Position numbers and translations under genes: made by a program
In this document: positions 52,486 to 61,999 of the stretch, piece by piece
Layout: every line of letters starts with the position of its first letter
Numbering within the stretch: the first letter of the stretch is position 1
Notes under the pieces: generated by a model
Seen by the model: only the letters and a program-made list of their open reading frames with translations
Told to the model about the DNA's origin: nothing
The model's database searches: none
From: CAWHMN01 sp051001135
Lineage (GTDB): Bacteria; Acidobacteriota; Terriglobia; Terriglobales; Acidobacteriaceae
Direction of reading: 5' to 3'
Length of the DNA stretch: 64,000 nucleotides
Assembly: GCA_051001135.1 (NCBI GenBank)
Contig: JBPCNO010000107.1
Span: 13,176 to 77,175, forward strand

Positions 52486-54891
52486 TCAAAAAGTTTTTCG
52501 TAACCCGAATCGCACCTGAAACGGTTCGACGGGGTGGAAAACGTCTGTGAATGCCGGCGTGGCTGTTGGCGTTACTTGGGAGGTATAGGCGTAGTCAATG
52601 TCGTGATCGCGGCGGTTAAGCAAATTCAAAAATTCGGCCGAAACGTGCCATGTCTCCCCAATTTGATAACCGGCCTCCGCATTGAGCAATATCGTTGCTT
52701 TTGAGCGATAAATTCCGTCGGAGGTCAAATCGCGCGGGCCAAAGTTGCGCAGGCGCAAACTCGCAAAAAAGCCTTTGTAATCGTGCAGTGTGATGCCCGA
52801 TGAAATCACCAACCCAACCGCTTCGGACACACGCTTGCCGCCCGGGCTGCCCGGCGCCGCACCACCTGCGTCTATTGTGGTAAATCGGGCGCGGGAGTCC
52901 GCCATGTCAAAATCAACAGCCAAATGTTGCAGTGGCGTGTAGTAATTCGCCCATTCGGCGCCATAGCGGTTGCTCGGCTGCGCTGAAGCAACCGTGTCTC
53001 CGGTGTCGCCACTCTGCTGCAGTTCAGAAGCACTGCGGAGATACCAGAGCGAAACGGTGCTTTGCAGATGTGGGACGACCAGAGTGCGTGCGCCGATTTC
53101 CGCGCCTTTGGTTGGGACCAGGGCGGGAATTTTCGCGACGGGCGTATTGGGGAAGGGATTGTCGCGCGAAACCGGTTGCACCGTTTGCGTTGCGCCACGC
53201 GCGTCGTTGCTGTGAAAACTGAATCCGCCCTGTGCATAGAACTCAGTATTGGACCACGGGCCGAAGGTCAAACTTAATTTCGGGCTGGGCAGCAGCTTGG
53301 AGGCCGTACCGCTATTGGCGGGGGTAATCAGGCTGGTGACGTCAAAGTATTCCAGGTCGCCACGCAGGGCCGCGACCGAGCGGAATTTTTCCGTCCACTG
53401 TATTTTATTTTCCGCCCAAAAATCTGCTTGCGTGTCCGTAAAGCGATCCGCTTCCGTGGTCGCGGGCAAAGTATTGCCGGTGGAGGAATCGGTTTTGTCC
53501 ACGCGCACGCGATCTTCCGTCTGGTGAAGGCTGTTGTTGACCCAATCGTTGCGGACCTGCAGGCCGAACGTATTTTCCACCTTGCGGCCAAACCATTGGC
53601 TCAAAATCGTGTGGCGCGCGTCCAGCCCACCCACCCAACGGTTGTCCTTCTGTTCGAACTGATCGCCGCGAATGGGGTCCGTCAGGAAGTAAGTGAAATC
53701 AGAAAATAAATCGAGATCATAATAAAATCCGTAGGCCATGAGTTTCGTCTGAGAATTTGCGCCGAGGCGATGCCATTCGGCCTGCAAGCTATAACGCCCT
53801 GAATTGCCACCGTCAGTCGGGTTCAGCGTGCCGAAGATACCAACGAGGGGCACGGCGTTATCGGGGATTTGATCGCTCGAGTGCCATCTTCCATGGTAAC
53901 CGCGGGCCGTGATGCTGACACCCTTAGCCTCTTCGCCTCGGCTGTAGGTTAGAAGGCCGTTGAATTTGTAATAATTATCCGGATGCGTCCATGGGCCGTT
54001 ATCGTGATACGCTTCTCCGCCGTACAGCAAACTGCCCAAGCCGAGCTTTTGCGATGCGCCGAAAACGGGCCGCCCATAGCCATACATGCCGCCTTCCACC
54101 TTGAAGAAGTTCTGGGGCAGCGTCTTGAAAAAGACTAAATGGGCCGATCCGGCCGAGCCGTAGTTGCCGACATCAGCGTAATAAGGACCATTCTCGAAAT
54201 TCAGCCGCCTCACAAACTCCGGGATGACGGTGTTCATGTCCGCGTATCCCTCGCCGTGCGCGTGCGACGGCAGGTTCAGCGGCATATCGTCGATGAAAAT
54301 GGCGAAATCTGTGCCGTGGTCAAGATTGAAGCCGCGAAGAAAATATTGGTTGGCCTTGCCGCCGCCGGCGTGTTGCGTGATGATGACACCGGGAATCGTC
54401 TCCAACACTTCTCCCGAACGAAGAATCGGACGGTCTTGGATTTCCGTTGCGCCCACCGTTCCCTGGGTGGCGGAATTGGCAATTCCGATGAGGTCATCTT
54501 CCCGGCCCTGCACGTTTATGGCGGAGCTCACGGCGCCCACAGCCAGAGAGATGCGCAGCGGGGCCGGCGCCTCGGTGATCCTTATGGTGACGGGCATTTC
54601 TTTGGTTTCAAAACCGGGATTAGATGCCACGAGCCGATAATTACCTGCCGAGAGTCCATAAATAATGAAGGCGCCGTATGTGTCCGACCCCGTCGTTCTT
54701 TGTACAGTACCGTTCGCGCTTCGAACCCGCACGGTAGCCCCAGCAATCACCGCGCCAGATGTGTCAACGACAGTTCCTGATAGCTGATACGGATAAGCCT
54801 TATCACTCGTGGTGAGCGGCGTCTTCTCCTGCGCGGCAACCAAGAGTGAAGTGAGCATCATTGCTAATAGAAACAGAAAATGAGGTCGCAT
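52486..54891 (-). CDS. TonB-dependent receptor, probably for nickel
   Basis: About 801 residues. Signal peptide (FLFLLAMMLTSLLVAA), a carboxypeptidase-like beta domain (YQLSGTVVDTSGAVIAGATV), a plug (VLETIPGVIITQHAGGGKAN, QYFLRGFNLDHGTDFAIFID) and a barrel ending in PFQVRFGLRKTF with the terminal Phe needed for assembly. His-rich plug loops (NLPSHAHGEGYAD) fit metal capture. The ATG at 54891 has AAGAAGGG upstream. nikR is divergent, pointing to nickel. GC is visibly lower than in neighbouring genes, suggesting transfer. Confidence 0.9.
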   Translation of the reverse strand: MRPHFLFLLAMMLTSLLVAAQEKTPLTTSDKAYPYQLSGTVVDTSGAVIAGATVRVRSANGTVQRTTGSDTYGAFIIYGLSAGNYRLVASNPGFETKEMPVTIRITEAPAPLRISLAVGAVSSAINVQGREDDLIGIANSATQGTVGATEIQDRPILRSGEVLETIPGVIITQHAGGGKANQYFLRGFNLDHGTDFAIFIDDMPLNLPSHAHGEGYADMNTVIPEFVRRLNFENGPYYADVGNYGSAGSAHLVFFKTLPQNFFKVEGGMYGYGRPVFGASQKLGLGSLLYGGEAYHDNGPWTHPDNYYKFNGLLTYSRGEEAKGVSITARGYHGRWHSSDQIPDNAVPLVGIFGTLNPTDGGNSGRYSLQAEWHRLGANSQTKLMAYGFYYDLDLFSDFTYFLTDPIRGDQFEQKDNRWVGGLDARHTILSQWFGRKVENTFGLQVRNDWVNNSLHQTEDRVRVDKTDSSTGNTLPATTEADRFTDTQADFWAENKIQWTEKFRSVAALRGDLEYFDVTSLITPANSGTASKLLPSPKLSLTFGPWSNTEFYAQGGFSFHSNDARGATQTVQPVSRDNPFPNTPVAKIPALVPTKGAEIGARTLVVPHLQSTVSLWYLRSASELQQSGDTGDTVASAQPSNRYGAEWANYYTPLQHLAVDFDMADSRARFTTIDAGGAAPGSPGGKRVSEAVGLVISSGITLHDYKGFFASLRLRNFGPRDLTSDGIYRSKATILLNAEAGYQIGETWHVSAEFLNLLNRRDHDIDYAYTSQVTPTATPAFTDVFHPVEPFQVRFGLRKTF

Positions 54892-55148
54892 ATCACCCTT
54901 CTTCCCAAGCGCACTCCTGAGCGACCCCATCGCATTAAAACCCTCACTCCGATGCCGAACACACCACGCGCAGACTCCCGAGAAGGGCAGCCAAAGTAGG
55001 ACGACGGCCGCGATCGATCGCATGCAGCGCAGATCCCTGCCCGATGCAACACTGCAAGCAGAGCGCGCGATGTATCAATCCCGACTCCAGCGAGCGACGG
55101 AAACCAGTCATGGCCACACCAGCCTGAGAATGCCAAGCGTGCGTAGGC

Positions 55149-55175
55149 ATAACACTATTTTAAGAAACGTGTTAC
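55149..55175. promoter_or_regulatory. dyad in the receptor-nikR intergenic region, possible NikR site
   Basis: TAACAC (55150-55155) and GTGTTA (55169-55174) are exact complements 13 bases apart; one more base on each side is A/C. NikR binds long dyads with half-sites of similar size and spacing. The site lies 50-75 bases before nikR in the 332-base gap to the receptor gene. Confidence 0.5.
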
Positions 55176-55223
55176 CAGCTTTGGTGACTTCTGCGGCGGC
55201 CTCTACAATGTTTCGGGGACCAC

Positions 55224-55634
55224 ATGCCTGAGCTGAGCCGTACCGGTGTGTCTATCGAGCAGGATTTATTGCAGCAGTTCGACACTCTCATCGCCAAGCG
55301 CGGATATAAGAACCGGTCCGAAGCGCTGCGCGACCTTATCCGCGAAAGCCTCATCGCGGACGCCGTCCTGGAAAACAAGCGTGTCGTCGGAACCCTCACC
55401 ATGATCTACGATCATCACTTGCCTGAGTTGCCGCAGAAGCTTATGGAAGCGCAACATCACGCCCACACCCATGTCCTCGCTACCACGCATGTCCACCTGG
55501 ACCATGACAACTGCCTTGAAGTCGTCATCATGCAGGGCCGAAGTCAGGAGATCCGCGCCCTGGCCGACCAGATGCTCACCATGCGCGGAGTCAAGAACGG
55601 TAAGCTGGTACTCACCACCGCCGTCAGCAAATAG
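55224..55634 (+). CDS. nikR: nickel-responsive regulator NikR
   Basis: 136 residues: an N-terminal ribbon-helix-helix (LSRTGVSIEQDLLQQFDTLI, YKNRSEALRDLIRESL) and the ACT-like nickel domain with HHAHTHVLATTHVHLDHDNC, which holds the His and Cys ligands of the square-planar site. Ni-bound NikR represses uptake genes; the divergent TonB receptor is the obvious target. Confidence 0.95.
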   Translation: MPELSRTGVSIEQDLLQQFDTLIAKRGYKNRSEALRDLIRESLIADAVLENKRVVGTLTMIYDHHLPELPQKLMEAQHHAHTHVLATTHVHLDHDNCLEVVIMQGRSQEIRALADQMLTMRGVKNGKLVLTTAVSK

Positions 55635-55754
55635 CAGCGTCACTGGAACCGCGCGCATCAAGAACAACCGCGCATCAAGAACAACACGGGATCGATCCAT
55701 GTCGCCCGTTCCTGTGGTTTGGGCTTCCTCATCTAAGTGACGGAGAAGTGAGAT

Positions 55755-56032
55755 ATGCTCAACAAAACATTCACAGCCAAGTTACAAAAGAGTCCAGCAA
55801 GGGCGGCTGGACCTATGTGGTCTGGCCTGATTCAGTTACGTTCTTTGGAACCCGTGGCCCGGTGAAGGTCAGGGGCACCATGGATGGCCATCCATTTCAA
55901 AGCTCGTTCATGGCTCTGGGTGACGGCACGCATATGCTGCCGGTAAAGACAGAGATACGCCAGGCAATCGGCAAAGAGGCGGGCGACACCGTGAAAGTGC
56001 TCTTGGAAGAGCGGATCGATAAGCGCTCCTGA
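55755..56032 (+). pseudogene. DUF1905 protein with a frameshift near its start
   Basis: ATG at 55755 with GGAG nine bases upstream begins MLNKTFTAKLQKSP, the usual DUF1905 start. The rest of the domain (SKGGWTYVVWPDSVTFFGTR, VRGTMDGHPFQSSFMALGDG, KEAGDTVKVLLEE) is in another frame from about 55797. Loss of one A in AGTCCAGCAAG would explain it. A GTG at 55748 in the second frame could give a product with an altered N-terminus. Confidence 0.65.
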
Positions 56033-56066
56033 GAAAGTTATCCGTCTTGCAAGAGACGGCCGCGGT

Positions 56067-58514
56067 TCATTGCACCGTCAGCGTGTAAGCCATGGTGGTT
56101 TGCGCGGAGCCGGCGTTCGCCACCACATTGAAGGTATACGTTCCACTGGGTGTAGCCGTCCCAAGAGAACCGCTGTTGCTGTTTCCGCCGCAACCCGCTG
56201 CTCCCAGCACAGCCAGCCCCAGCGTACAACCCGCAATCAGCAGGAACCGGGCGCGCCTGCGGCGTGAAGGCCACAGGATCACCAGCCCGCATGCCAGCGT
56301 CGCGCCCCCACCGAATGCCAATGGCGCCAGGCCGGCGGCTGCCATGGGCGTAACGGACGTGTGAACGGTCAGCGTGGTCGACGCCGAACCCGCTCCGGAC
56401 ATACTGACCGTCGCAGGGTTGAAGCTGCAGGATGCGTTTTGCGGCAGATTTGTGCACGAGAAAGTCACGTTGCCGGCAAAGCCGCTGGCTCCGGTGACGC
56501 TGACCGGCGTTGTCGCGGACTGGCCCGATTGCACCGTAATTGTTGTGTTGCCTCCGTTGCCCGGCGCGAGATCGACCGCCGGAACCACCGCCTGACTTAC
56601 CGATGCGGACGAAGTCTGGTTGTTGCTGTCGCCGGAGTACGCGGCCGTAATGGTGCTGTTCCCGGCGCTGCTAAACGTAGCCGTGTAAGTGGCGGAACCG
56701 CCGATCACCGCGCTCGTCCCGAGCGTCGAGCCTCCAGAGCTGGTCGAGCCTCCGGAGCTGAACGTCACCATGCCGGTGGGCATAGGCCCGCTGCCGGTCA
56801 CGTTGGCCGTGAAGGTAACGCTCTGGCCCGCAGGACTCGGGTTGGCGGAAGAAGTGATGGCGGTCGCGGTCGGCGCTGCCGTCACCGTGACCGTCACCGG
56901 CTGCGACGTATTGCCGCCATAATGCGCATCGCCGGAATACTGCGCCGTGATCGAGTGCGCTCCGGCGGCGAGCGTCACCGCGTTCAAGGAAGCAGTGCCG
57001 CTCACCTGCGGCGTGAAGACGGCGGACGTATCGGGCTGCAGGTCCAGGAACACCAGCGAGGGAATCGCGCTACCGCTCAGGTTTGCCAGCACGACCGGAT
57101 AGGCAACGAGCGCAGAATTGCCCGCCATGACCGGAAACAAAGGAGAGCCCTGCGTCAGCGTGCCATCCCCCTTGCTCAGCGCCACCATGCCGCTGCCCAG
57201 GACGACATCGGGCTTCCCATCCAGATTCACATCGTCGACGACGAGAGGCGCCTCGGTGGGGAACAGCGGAGTACTGATCTCAGCAACGCTGAGCTGCAGC
57301 ACCTGAGCGCTCTGAAAGGTGCCATCCCCATTGCCGCGCTGCACCGAGAGGAACGGATGGCCGTTGGCATCCGGATACTCCAGAACCATATCGGCTTTGC
57401 GATCGCCATTCATGTCCGCCAGCGCAAGAGCAAACCCCGTGCTACTCGGATACGCGATCTGCGAGGTATCCACCAGCGCCGGACTGCCGAAGGTCCCATC
57501 GCCATTGTTCAGCACCGCGGTAAAGCTATCCGTGCCTGTCGCATTACCCGCAAACACGACATTGGTCTGCGCCACGATGTCGAGCTTGCCGTCGCCATTC
57601 AGATCGGCAAAGCTCAGATTGAAGACATTCTCCATCACTGCGCTGGCAGGCGGGATCGAGGACATCAGCGAAATCGGGAACGTTCCAATGGAAGCGAACG
57701 TTCCGCTTCCCTGGTTCTCGAACACCGTGATCTGATATTGAAAATCTTGCCCGGCCGACGGGCCCGAACTCGACGGCGGAGTATTCACCGCGAGGATGTC
57801 CGCCTTTCCATCGCCGTTGACGTCAGCCGCGTAGCTCCCGGAAAAACCCCTCGCGAGAAACGCAAGCTGTGCCGGCTGCTGAAACGTCCCGTCTCCTTTC
57901 CCATGCGCCACAAAGCTGCCATAGAGCAGATCCGCCCGCCCATCTCCATCCACGTCCAGCAGCACCGGCCTCTGTACCACTCCCGAGCTCGGAATCGACG
58001 TCGCGCCGAACTGCAGGGCCTGCATGGGCAGCGCCACGTAGCCGCCCTTGTCGTCACTCACAAATGCCTGCATCCGCAGGCCTGTAGCCCCGTACGGTGC
58101 TGCGTTCGCATACATCGCCTGATAGACAATGAGCCCCGTCTGCCCGTCCGCGGTAAAGTTCCCGGCAAGCTCGCCCTGCACGCTGCTCGTCAGCGCCGGA
58201 TCGACCGTGCCGAACGCCTGCTGAAACGTGCTGCTCCTGAACGCATCTCCCGCTCCCAGCGGAATGGGCATGGCGTTCAGCGGCGTGGCGCTATCCAAAA
58301 ACGTAACCGTACCGGTTGCCCTTGTTGGCGCAACGCGCCCGCCTGAAATTACAGGTTCAACCGTGGCCGTAAGCGTCACGGAGGCCCCCGCAGGAACGCT
58401 GGTTGGATTCGCAGCGACGGTGGTCGTTACCGATTGGCCTTCCGCCGTCGCAGCAAAGCTGGAAAGCGTTACGGTCAGCAGCAAGGCAGAAAAGAAAAAA
58501 GAAGAATGACGCAT
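56067..58514 (-). CDS. exported FG-GAP/VCBS and Ig-like repeat protein
   Basis: About 815 residues. Signal peptide (FFFSALLLTVTLSSFAATA), an Ig-like domain, FG-GAP repeats with calcium loops (LLDVDGDGRADLLYG, ADVNGDGKADILAVN, FADLNGDGKLDIVAQ), then Ig-like domains (GAHSITAQYSGDAHYGGNTS). Near the end are two short hydrophobic segments either side of PSRRRRARF, then GAAGCGGNSNSGS, a Cys-Gly-Gly motif common in acidobacterial surface proteins. Start taken at ATG 58514. Probably surface-attached; ligand unknown. Confidence 0.9.
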   Translation of the reverse strand: MRHSSFFFSALLLTVTLSSFAATAEGQSVTTTVAANPTSVPAGASVTLTATVEPVISGGRVAPTRATGTVTFLDSATPLNAMPIPLGAGDAFRSSTFQQAFGTVDPALTSSVQGELAGNFTADGQTGLIVYQAMYANAAPYGATGLRMQAFVSDDKGGYVALPMQALQFGATSIPSSGVVQRPVLLDVDGDGRADLLYGSFVAHGKGDGTFQQPAQLAFLARGFSGSYAADVNGDGKADILAVNTPPSSSGPSAGQDFQYQITVFENQGSGTFASIGTFPISLMSSIPPASAVMENVFNLSFADLNGDGKLDIVAQTNVVFAGNATGTDSFTAVLNNGDGTFGSPALVDTSQIAYPSSTGFALALADMNGDRKADMVLEYPDANGHPFLSVQRGNGDGTFQSAQVLQLSVAEISTPLFPTEAPLVVDDVNLDGKPDVVLGSGMVALSKGDGTLTQGSPLFPVMAGNSALVAYPVVLANLSGSAIPSLVFLDLQPDTSAVFTPQVSGTASLNAVTLAAGAHSITAQYSGDAHYGGNTSQPVTVTVTAAPTATAITSSANPSPAGQSVTFTANVTGSGPMPTGMVTFSSGGSTSSGGSTLGTSAVIGGSATYTATFSSAGNSTITAAYSGDSNNQTSSASVSQAVVPAVDLAPGNGGNTTITVQSGQSATTPVSVTGASGFAGNVTFSCTNLPQNASCSFNPATVSMSGAGSASTTLTVHTSVTPMAAAGLAPLAFGGGATLACGLVILWPSRRRRARFLLIAGCTLGLAVLGAAGCGGNSNSGSLGTATPSGTYTFNVVANAGSAQTTMAYTLTVQ

Positions 58515-58709
58515 GGAACGAAAGCTCCGAATCCACATCCGGATTAGGCTCGCGGGCAGCAAGATAGCCTCCGCACAACCGGCACGATTCTATGTCTGTG
58601 CGCAGCCACTGCCTAGGAAAATTCGGATAAATCCGGAACGTCAGTTATCACTTTGGGAATACCCAATCTGCGCTAGGCTAAGATGTCCTCATAGGGACCG
58701 GGACAGCGC

Positions 58710-59435
58710 ATGCTCCCACAGCCACACTCCGCGACCGGCAGTGCCAACCCGCCACCCGCATATCCGTCCCCCGGCTATTCCCCGCCCGATCATTCGCACT
58801 CCGGCTACTCTCTCTGGCTCCGCATCGGCTTTTGGATATGCACCCTCATCGCGGTCGCCGTCGTCCTGCGGCGTATCGTCGCCCTGGCACACCCCTCGCC
58901 CTCCGCTCCACCGCAACTGGCCGCACTCGACGCAGTCTTCGCCGCTCACGCCGCTCTCACCCTCGCGCATATTCTTCCTGCGATGGCCTTCGTCCTGCTC
59001 GCCCCCTTTGTCTTTCTGCGCCGCTTCGATCGCGCGGTCTGGCCGGATCGCCTGCTCTTTCCGCTCGGAGCGGTCGTCGGCCTCACCGCCTACGCCATGA
59101 GCGTCTACTCCGTCGGCGGATGGATCGAACGCTCCGCCGTCCTCTTCTTCAACACGCTCTTTCTGTTTTCGCTCGCCCGCGCCTACCGATATATGCGCAA
59201 CGGCGAGCCCCTGCTCAAACTCCGCTGGATCACCCGCGCCATCGCCATCCTGCTCGGCATCGCCACCACCCGGCCGGTCATGGGCGTCTTCTTCGCCACC
59301 AGCGCGCTTACGCATCTGCAGCCCAGGCAATTCTTCGGCGTCGCCTTCTGGATCGGCTTCTCCATCAACACCCTCGCCATCGAGCTATGGCTGCGTTCGC
59401 GCCAAGGTCAATCGCAAGGTCGGATTCGACGATGA
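58710..59435 (+). CDS. DUF2306 membrane protein
   Basis: 241 residues. A Pro/Ser-rich N-terminus is followed by six to seven spans: LWLRIGFWICTLIAVAVVL, LAHILPAMAFVLLAPFVFL, LLFPLGAVVGLTAYAMSVY, and a C-terminal FGVAFWIGFSINTLAIELWL. This order fits DUF2306, whose role is not known. It is monocistronic; a protein fragment follows in another frame. Confidence 0.82.
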   Translation: MLPQPHSATGSANPPPAYPSPGYSPPDHSHSGYSLWLRIGFWICTLIAVAVVLRRIVALAHPSPSAPPQLAALDAVFAAHAALTLAHILPAMAFVLLAPFVFLRRFDRAVWPDRLLFPLGAVVGLTAYAMSVYSVGGWIERSAVLFFNTLFLFSLARAYRYMRNGEPLLKLRWITRAIAILLGIATTRPVMGVFFATSALTHLQPRQFFGVAFWIGFSINTLAIELWLRSRQGQSQGRIRR

Positions 59436-59560
59436 CGCGGAACCGGAACATACTCTTGACGGCGTCGACTGGCCCTCGGATCTCTCCAAACAGGAAATCC
59501 TGGCGCGCCTCCTCGCCCTGAACCACGAACGCGCCGCCGCCCAGAATGCCAGGCGCGATC
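59422..59560 (+). pseudogene. fragment resembling the C-terminal tail of a DNA methyltransferase/restriction protein
   Basis: Encodes GFDDDAEPEHTLDGVDWPSD and LSKQEILARLLALNHERAAA in a frame overlapping the end of the DUF2306 gene, with no start codon. From memory this ending occurs at the C-terminus of large modification proteins. The rest of that gene is absent. Confidence 0.4.
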
Positions 59561-59665
59561 TTGCTCCTGCGTCTTCTGACACAACGGAAGGCCAGTCAAC
59601 CCAACCAGTTTGGGCTTTGCGCCGCGCGCGTAAGCGCCTCATTGTTAATCCATACATCCAGAATT

Positions 59666-59727
59666 GTCATCCTGAGGAACGCATTCCTGCGCTATGCGCA
59701 GGAACGCGAGTCGAAGGACCTGCGTCT
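59666..59727 (+). repeat. family B repeat with an inner hairpin
   Basis: GTCATCCTGAGGAACGC ... GCGAGTCGAAGGACCTGCGT; inside is TTCCTGCGC-TAT-GCGCAGGAA, a perfect 9-pair hairpin. Confidence 0.75.
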
Positions 59728-59763
59728 TCAACTGTCCATGTAAGCGCCCGCGTCTCCAAACGG

Positions 59764-59840
59764 TGTCATCCCGAGCGAACCGGGGTCCCCAGCAAGCCCT
59801 CTATGGGATCGTTGGGGTGGAGAGTCGAGGGATCTGCTTC
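59764..59840 (+). repeat. family B repeat carrying the family A inner module
   Basis: Arms ATCCCGAGCG and AGTCGAGGGATCTGC enclose CCGGGGTCCCC ... TTGGGGTGG, the same inner module seen in family A copies at 46957 and 51430. Confidence 0.75.
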
Positions 59841-59946
59841 TGTTTTCGGTCCGCTGCCATCATCGCAATCAGACCCCGGAAGCAACCCCGAAAACAGATA
59901 TTTTCTGGAGTGTCAGCCATGTATGCCACCCGCTGCCATGTCCATC

Positions 59947-61593
59947 TCAATTCGACTGTTGAATGATGGTCGAGATTGCGCCTTCGTCCTCAATCACGCC
60001 GATGACATCGGAGATGTCGGTAATTTCTCCGGCGTCGTTCACGTAAAGCGCATACACCAGGCGCCGGCCGCTGCGAGCGTCGATGTAACCCGCCATGACC
60101 TGCGCCCCGATCTTGTCTTGGTCGATAAATGTTCCTGTCTTGGCGAAAACCTTCCCGCGGGCCGGGCTGCCGGTTCCTATTTCAGCAAGAGAGCCGTCGA
60201 CGCCTAAGATCGGAAGCGAATGAAAGTATGCAGGAAACGTCGTCCGGCGGTGCATCGCAGTCAGCAACTTCACCGTCGTTGCCGCCGAGGCGCGGCTATC
60301 CGGGCTGCCGCTTCCGTTCGTTGGAAACTTGAATCCTCGACCATCCAATCCATCCTGGTCAGTCAATGTGTCCCGCTCGATGGAAAGCGCGTTCTGGATG
60401 GTGTTCACGCCATGGGCGAGTCCAAAGAGCATCAGGCTTAAATTCGCGCCGAGATTGTGGCTCACCTTCAAGATGAGCTTCGAATACTGCGCATACGGCG
60501 CCGACACCAGCTCGGCAACTTTAGTATCTCTACGGTAGCAATTCGGCGGCGGAAGCTTGCCCGAGGGGTTCGGAGCCACCAGCCGGGCGTTCACCGTGAT
60601 CCCAGCCCTGCGTAACGCCTCGATAAAGGTAGTGCGGGCGAACGCGGCGGGGTCCTGGGGCGCCGCGGGATCGTCGATTCTGAAGGTCTGCACCAGGGTC
60701 TTCACGCCGGACAGCGGCGGAACATAGCCCTCCGCAATCTGTCCACTCACAACTCCCGCGTGTGGGCCGGCTGGGGTCAGCGTAACGCCGGTTTTCGCTC
60801 CCTTAGCCACGGTCATCACATCCGCGTCGACCTTGAAAGCCGCGGTGTGCGGCCTCCATTCCACCCGCGCCCGTTCGCCGGGCTTGGTCGGAAGAATCGT
60901 CACATCGATGCGATTGTCATTGATGATGATGGGGGTGATCAAAAGCTTCTGGTTGGGCACCCGGAACTGTTTGAACAGACGATCGTCGATGATGACGTTG
61001 CCGGACACTTTCGTGATGCCGGAGGCGGCGACCTGCGCGGCCAATTTGTTGAGGCCCGCGAGAGGATCCGGAGTGGTGAGGATCGCACTGCCCAGATTGT
61101 TCGCATCGTTGTGGTCGAAGTCGGTGATGGCGACGGTATCGTTGCCGTTATCCCGGCCGCCCATCGTCAGGTCTCCCTTTGCCACCAGAATAAGGTCCCC
61201 CTTCAAATCTCCGGAAGCATCGACCTTTCCATTCCGAAATACCGGCGTCTTGAATCGGTGGTCAGGGCCGAGCTGATTGAGGGCGACGCCCACCGAGTAA
61301 AGTTTCCGGACAGACCCGGTCAACAGCTTGTCCTCTGAGTTCAGGTCGTAGATCACCTTCCCCGACTTCACGTCCACCACGCGCAATGCCCATGTCGCCT
61401 CGGAATAGCGAGGCTTGTCCATAATCCTGCGGATCGCTCTCGGCAGGTGGCCGCAATCGCTCGCGCCCAAGCCGGTCGCGCAAAGCACGAGCAGCAGGGC
61501 TGCAAACTGCAGGCACCTGGATGCCCCAGAGTGGATCATGGCCGTTTTGTTGCGCGCCGTTTTGTTACGTTTAGTGTTCGTGTGCTCCTGCAT
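59947..61593 (-). CDS. dacB: D-alanyl-D-alanine carboxypeptidase/endopeptidase (PBP4, S13 family)
   Basis: About 548 residues. After a signal segment (LQFAALLLVLCATGLGASDC) come the three penicillin-binding motifs: SVRK (in TGSVRKLYSVG), SHN (in VSHNLGANLSL) and KTG (in VFAKTGTFID). The long insert between the first two motifs is typical of S13 enzymes. It trims or opens peptidoglycan in the periplasm. The ATG at 61593 has GGGAG upstream; the N-terminus contains a repeated NKTAR from a 15-base duplication. Confidence 0.92.
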   Translation of the reverse strand: MQEHTNTKRNKTARNKTAMIHSGASRCLQFAALLLVLCATGLGASDCGHLPRAIRRIMDKPRYSEATWALRVVDVKSGKVIYDLNSEDKLLTGSVRKLYSVGVALNQLGPDHRFKTPVFRNGKVDASGDLKGDLILVAKGDLTMGGRDNGNDTVAITDFDHNDANNLGSAILTTPDPLAGLNKLAAQVAASGITKVSGNVIIDDRLFKQFRVPNQKLLITPIIINDNRIDVTILPTKPGERARVEWRPHTAAFKVDADVMTVAKGAKTGVTLTPAGPHAGVVSGQIAEGYVPPLSGVKTLVQTFRIDDPAAPQDPAAFARTTFIEALRRAGITVNARLVAPNPSGKLPPPNCYRRDTKVAELVSAPYAQYSKLILKVSHNLGANLSLMLFGLAHGVNTIQNALSIERDTLTDQDGLDGRGFKFPTNGSGSPDSRASAATTVKLLTAMHRRTTFPAYFHSLPILGVDGSLAEIGTGSPARGKVFAKTGTFIDQDKIGAQVMAGYIDARSGRRLVYALYVNDAGEITDISDVIGVIEDEGAISTIIQQSN

Positions 61594-61999
61594 AGGCTGG
61601 CGCTCCCAATTAAATAGAAAAAATCGTTGCTGCACTGTGAATCAGGAAAATAGAGGACGGCTCATAGTACTTCCTCGCGCGTGAAATAGAGCACGACAAA
61701 AAAGTAACTCGCACGGAAAGTAACTCGCATGGGCAGGCTAGTTCGGGAATCCAAAGACAATCGTTAAGAGCCCGGCTATCCATCTAGTCCCTGTCCCCTA
61801 CTCCCCATCTCCGCGCTCTATATATACTCCTCTGCGGTGAACTGGGGCCTGCGTACATAGCGGCTTGCCTGCACCCGCACAGTGCTGTGTGATTACCTCC
61901 ACGGTGACCGGTTGAGCGCTTGTCCCACCCGTCGAATGGGATCGCTACCGGCAAGTTCGCTTTTGGGAAACCGCGATTCCACCTTTCCCCGGGAAGAGG
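61594..61999. other. intergenic stretch between dacB and the regulator gene
   Basis: No gene supported. It contains two direct 16-base units AAAGTAACTCGCACGG and AAAGTAACTCGCATGG (61701-61732). The rest is AT-richer and probably holds the dacB promoter. Confidence 0.5.

Larger units (their letters stand above)
59561..59946. other. gene-free stretch with two family B repeats
   Basis: A frame runs through both repeats (59617-60207) but follows their sequence and then enters the antisense of the PBP4 gene, so it is not a gene. Confidence 0.6.

Noticed and set aside
59617..60207. 196-codon plus frame
   Set aside because: Passes through two family B repeats and then antisense to dacB; starts with TTG without a ribosome site.
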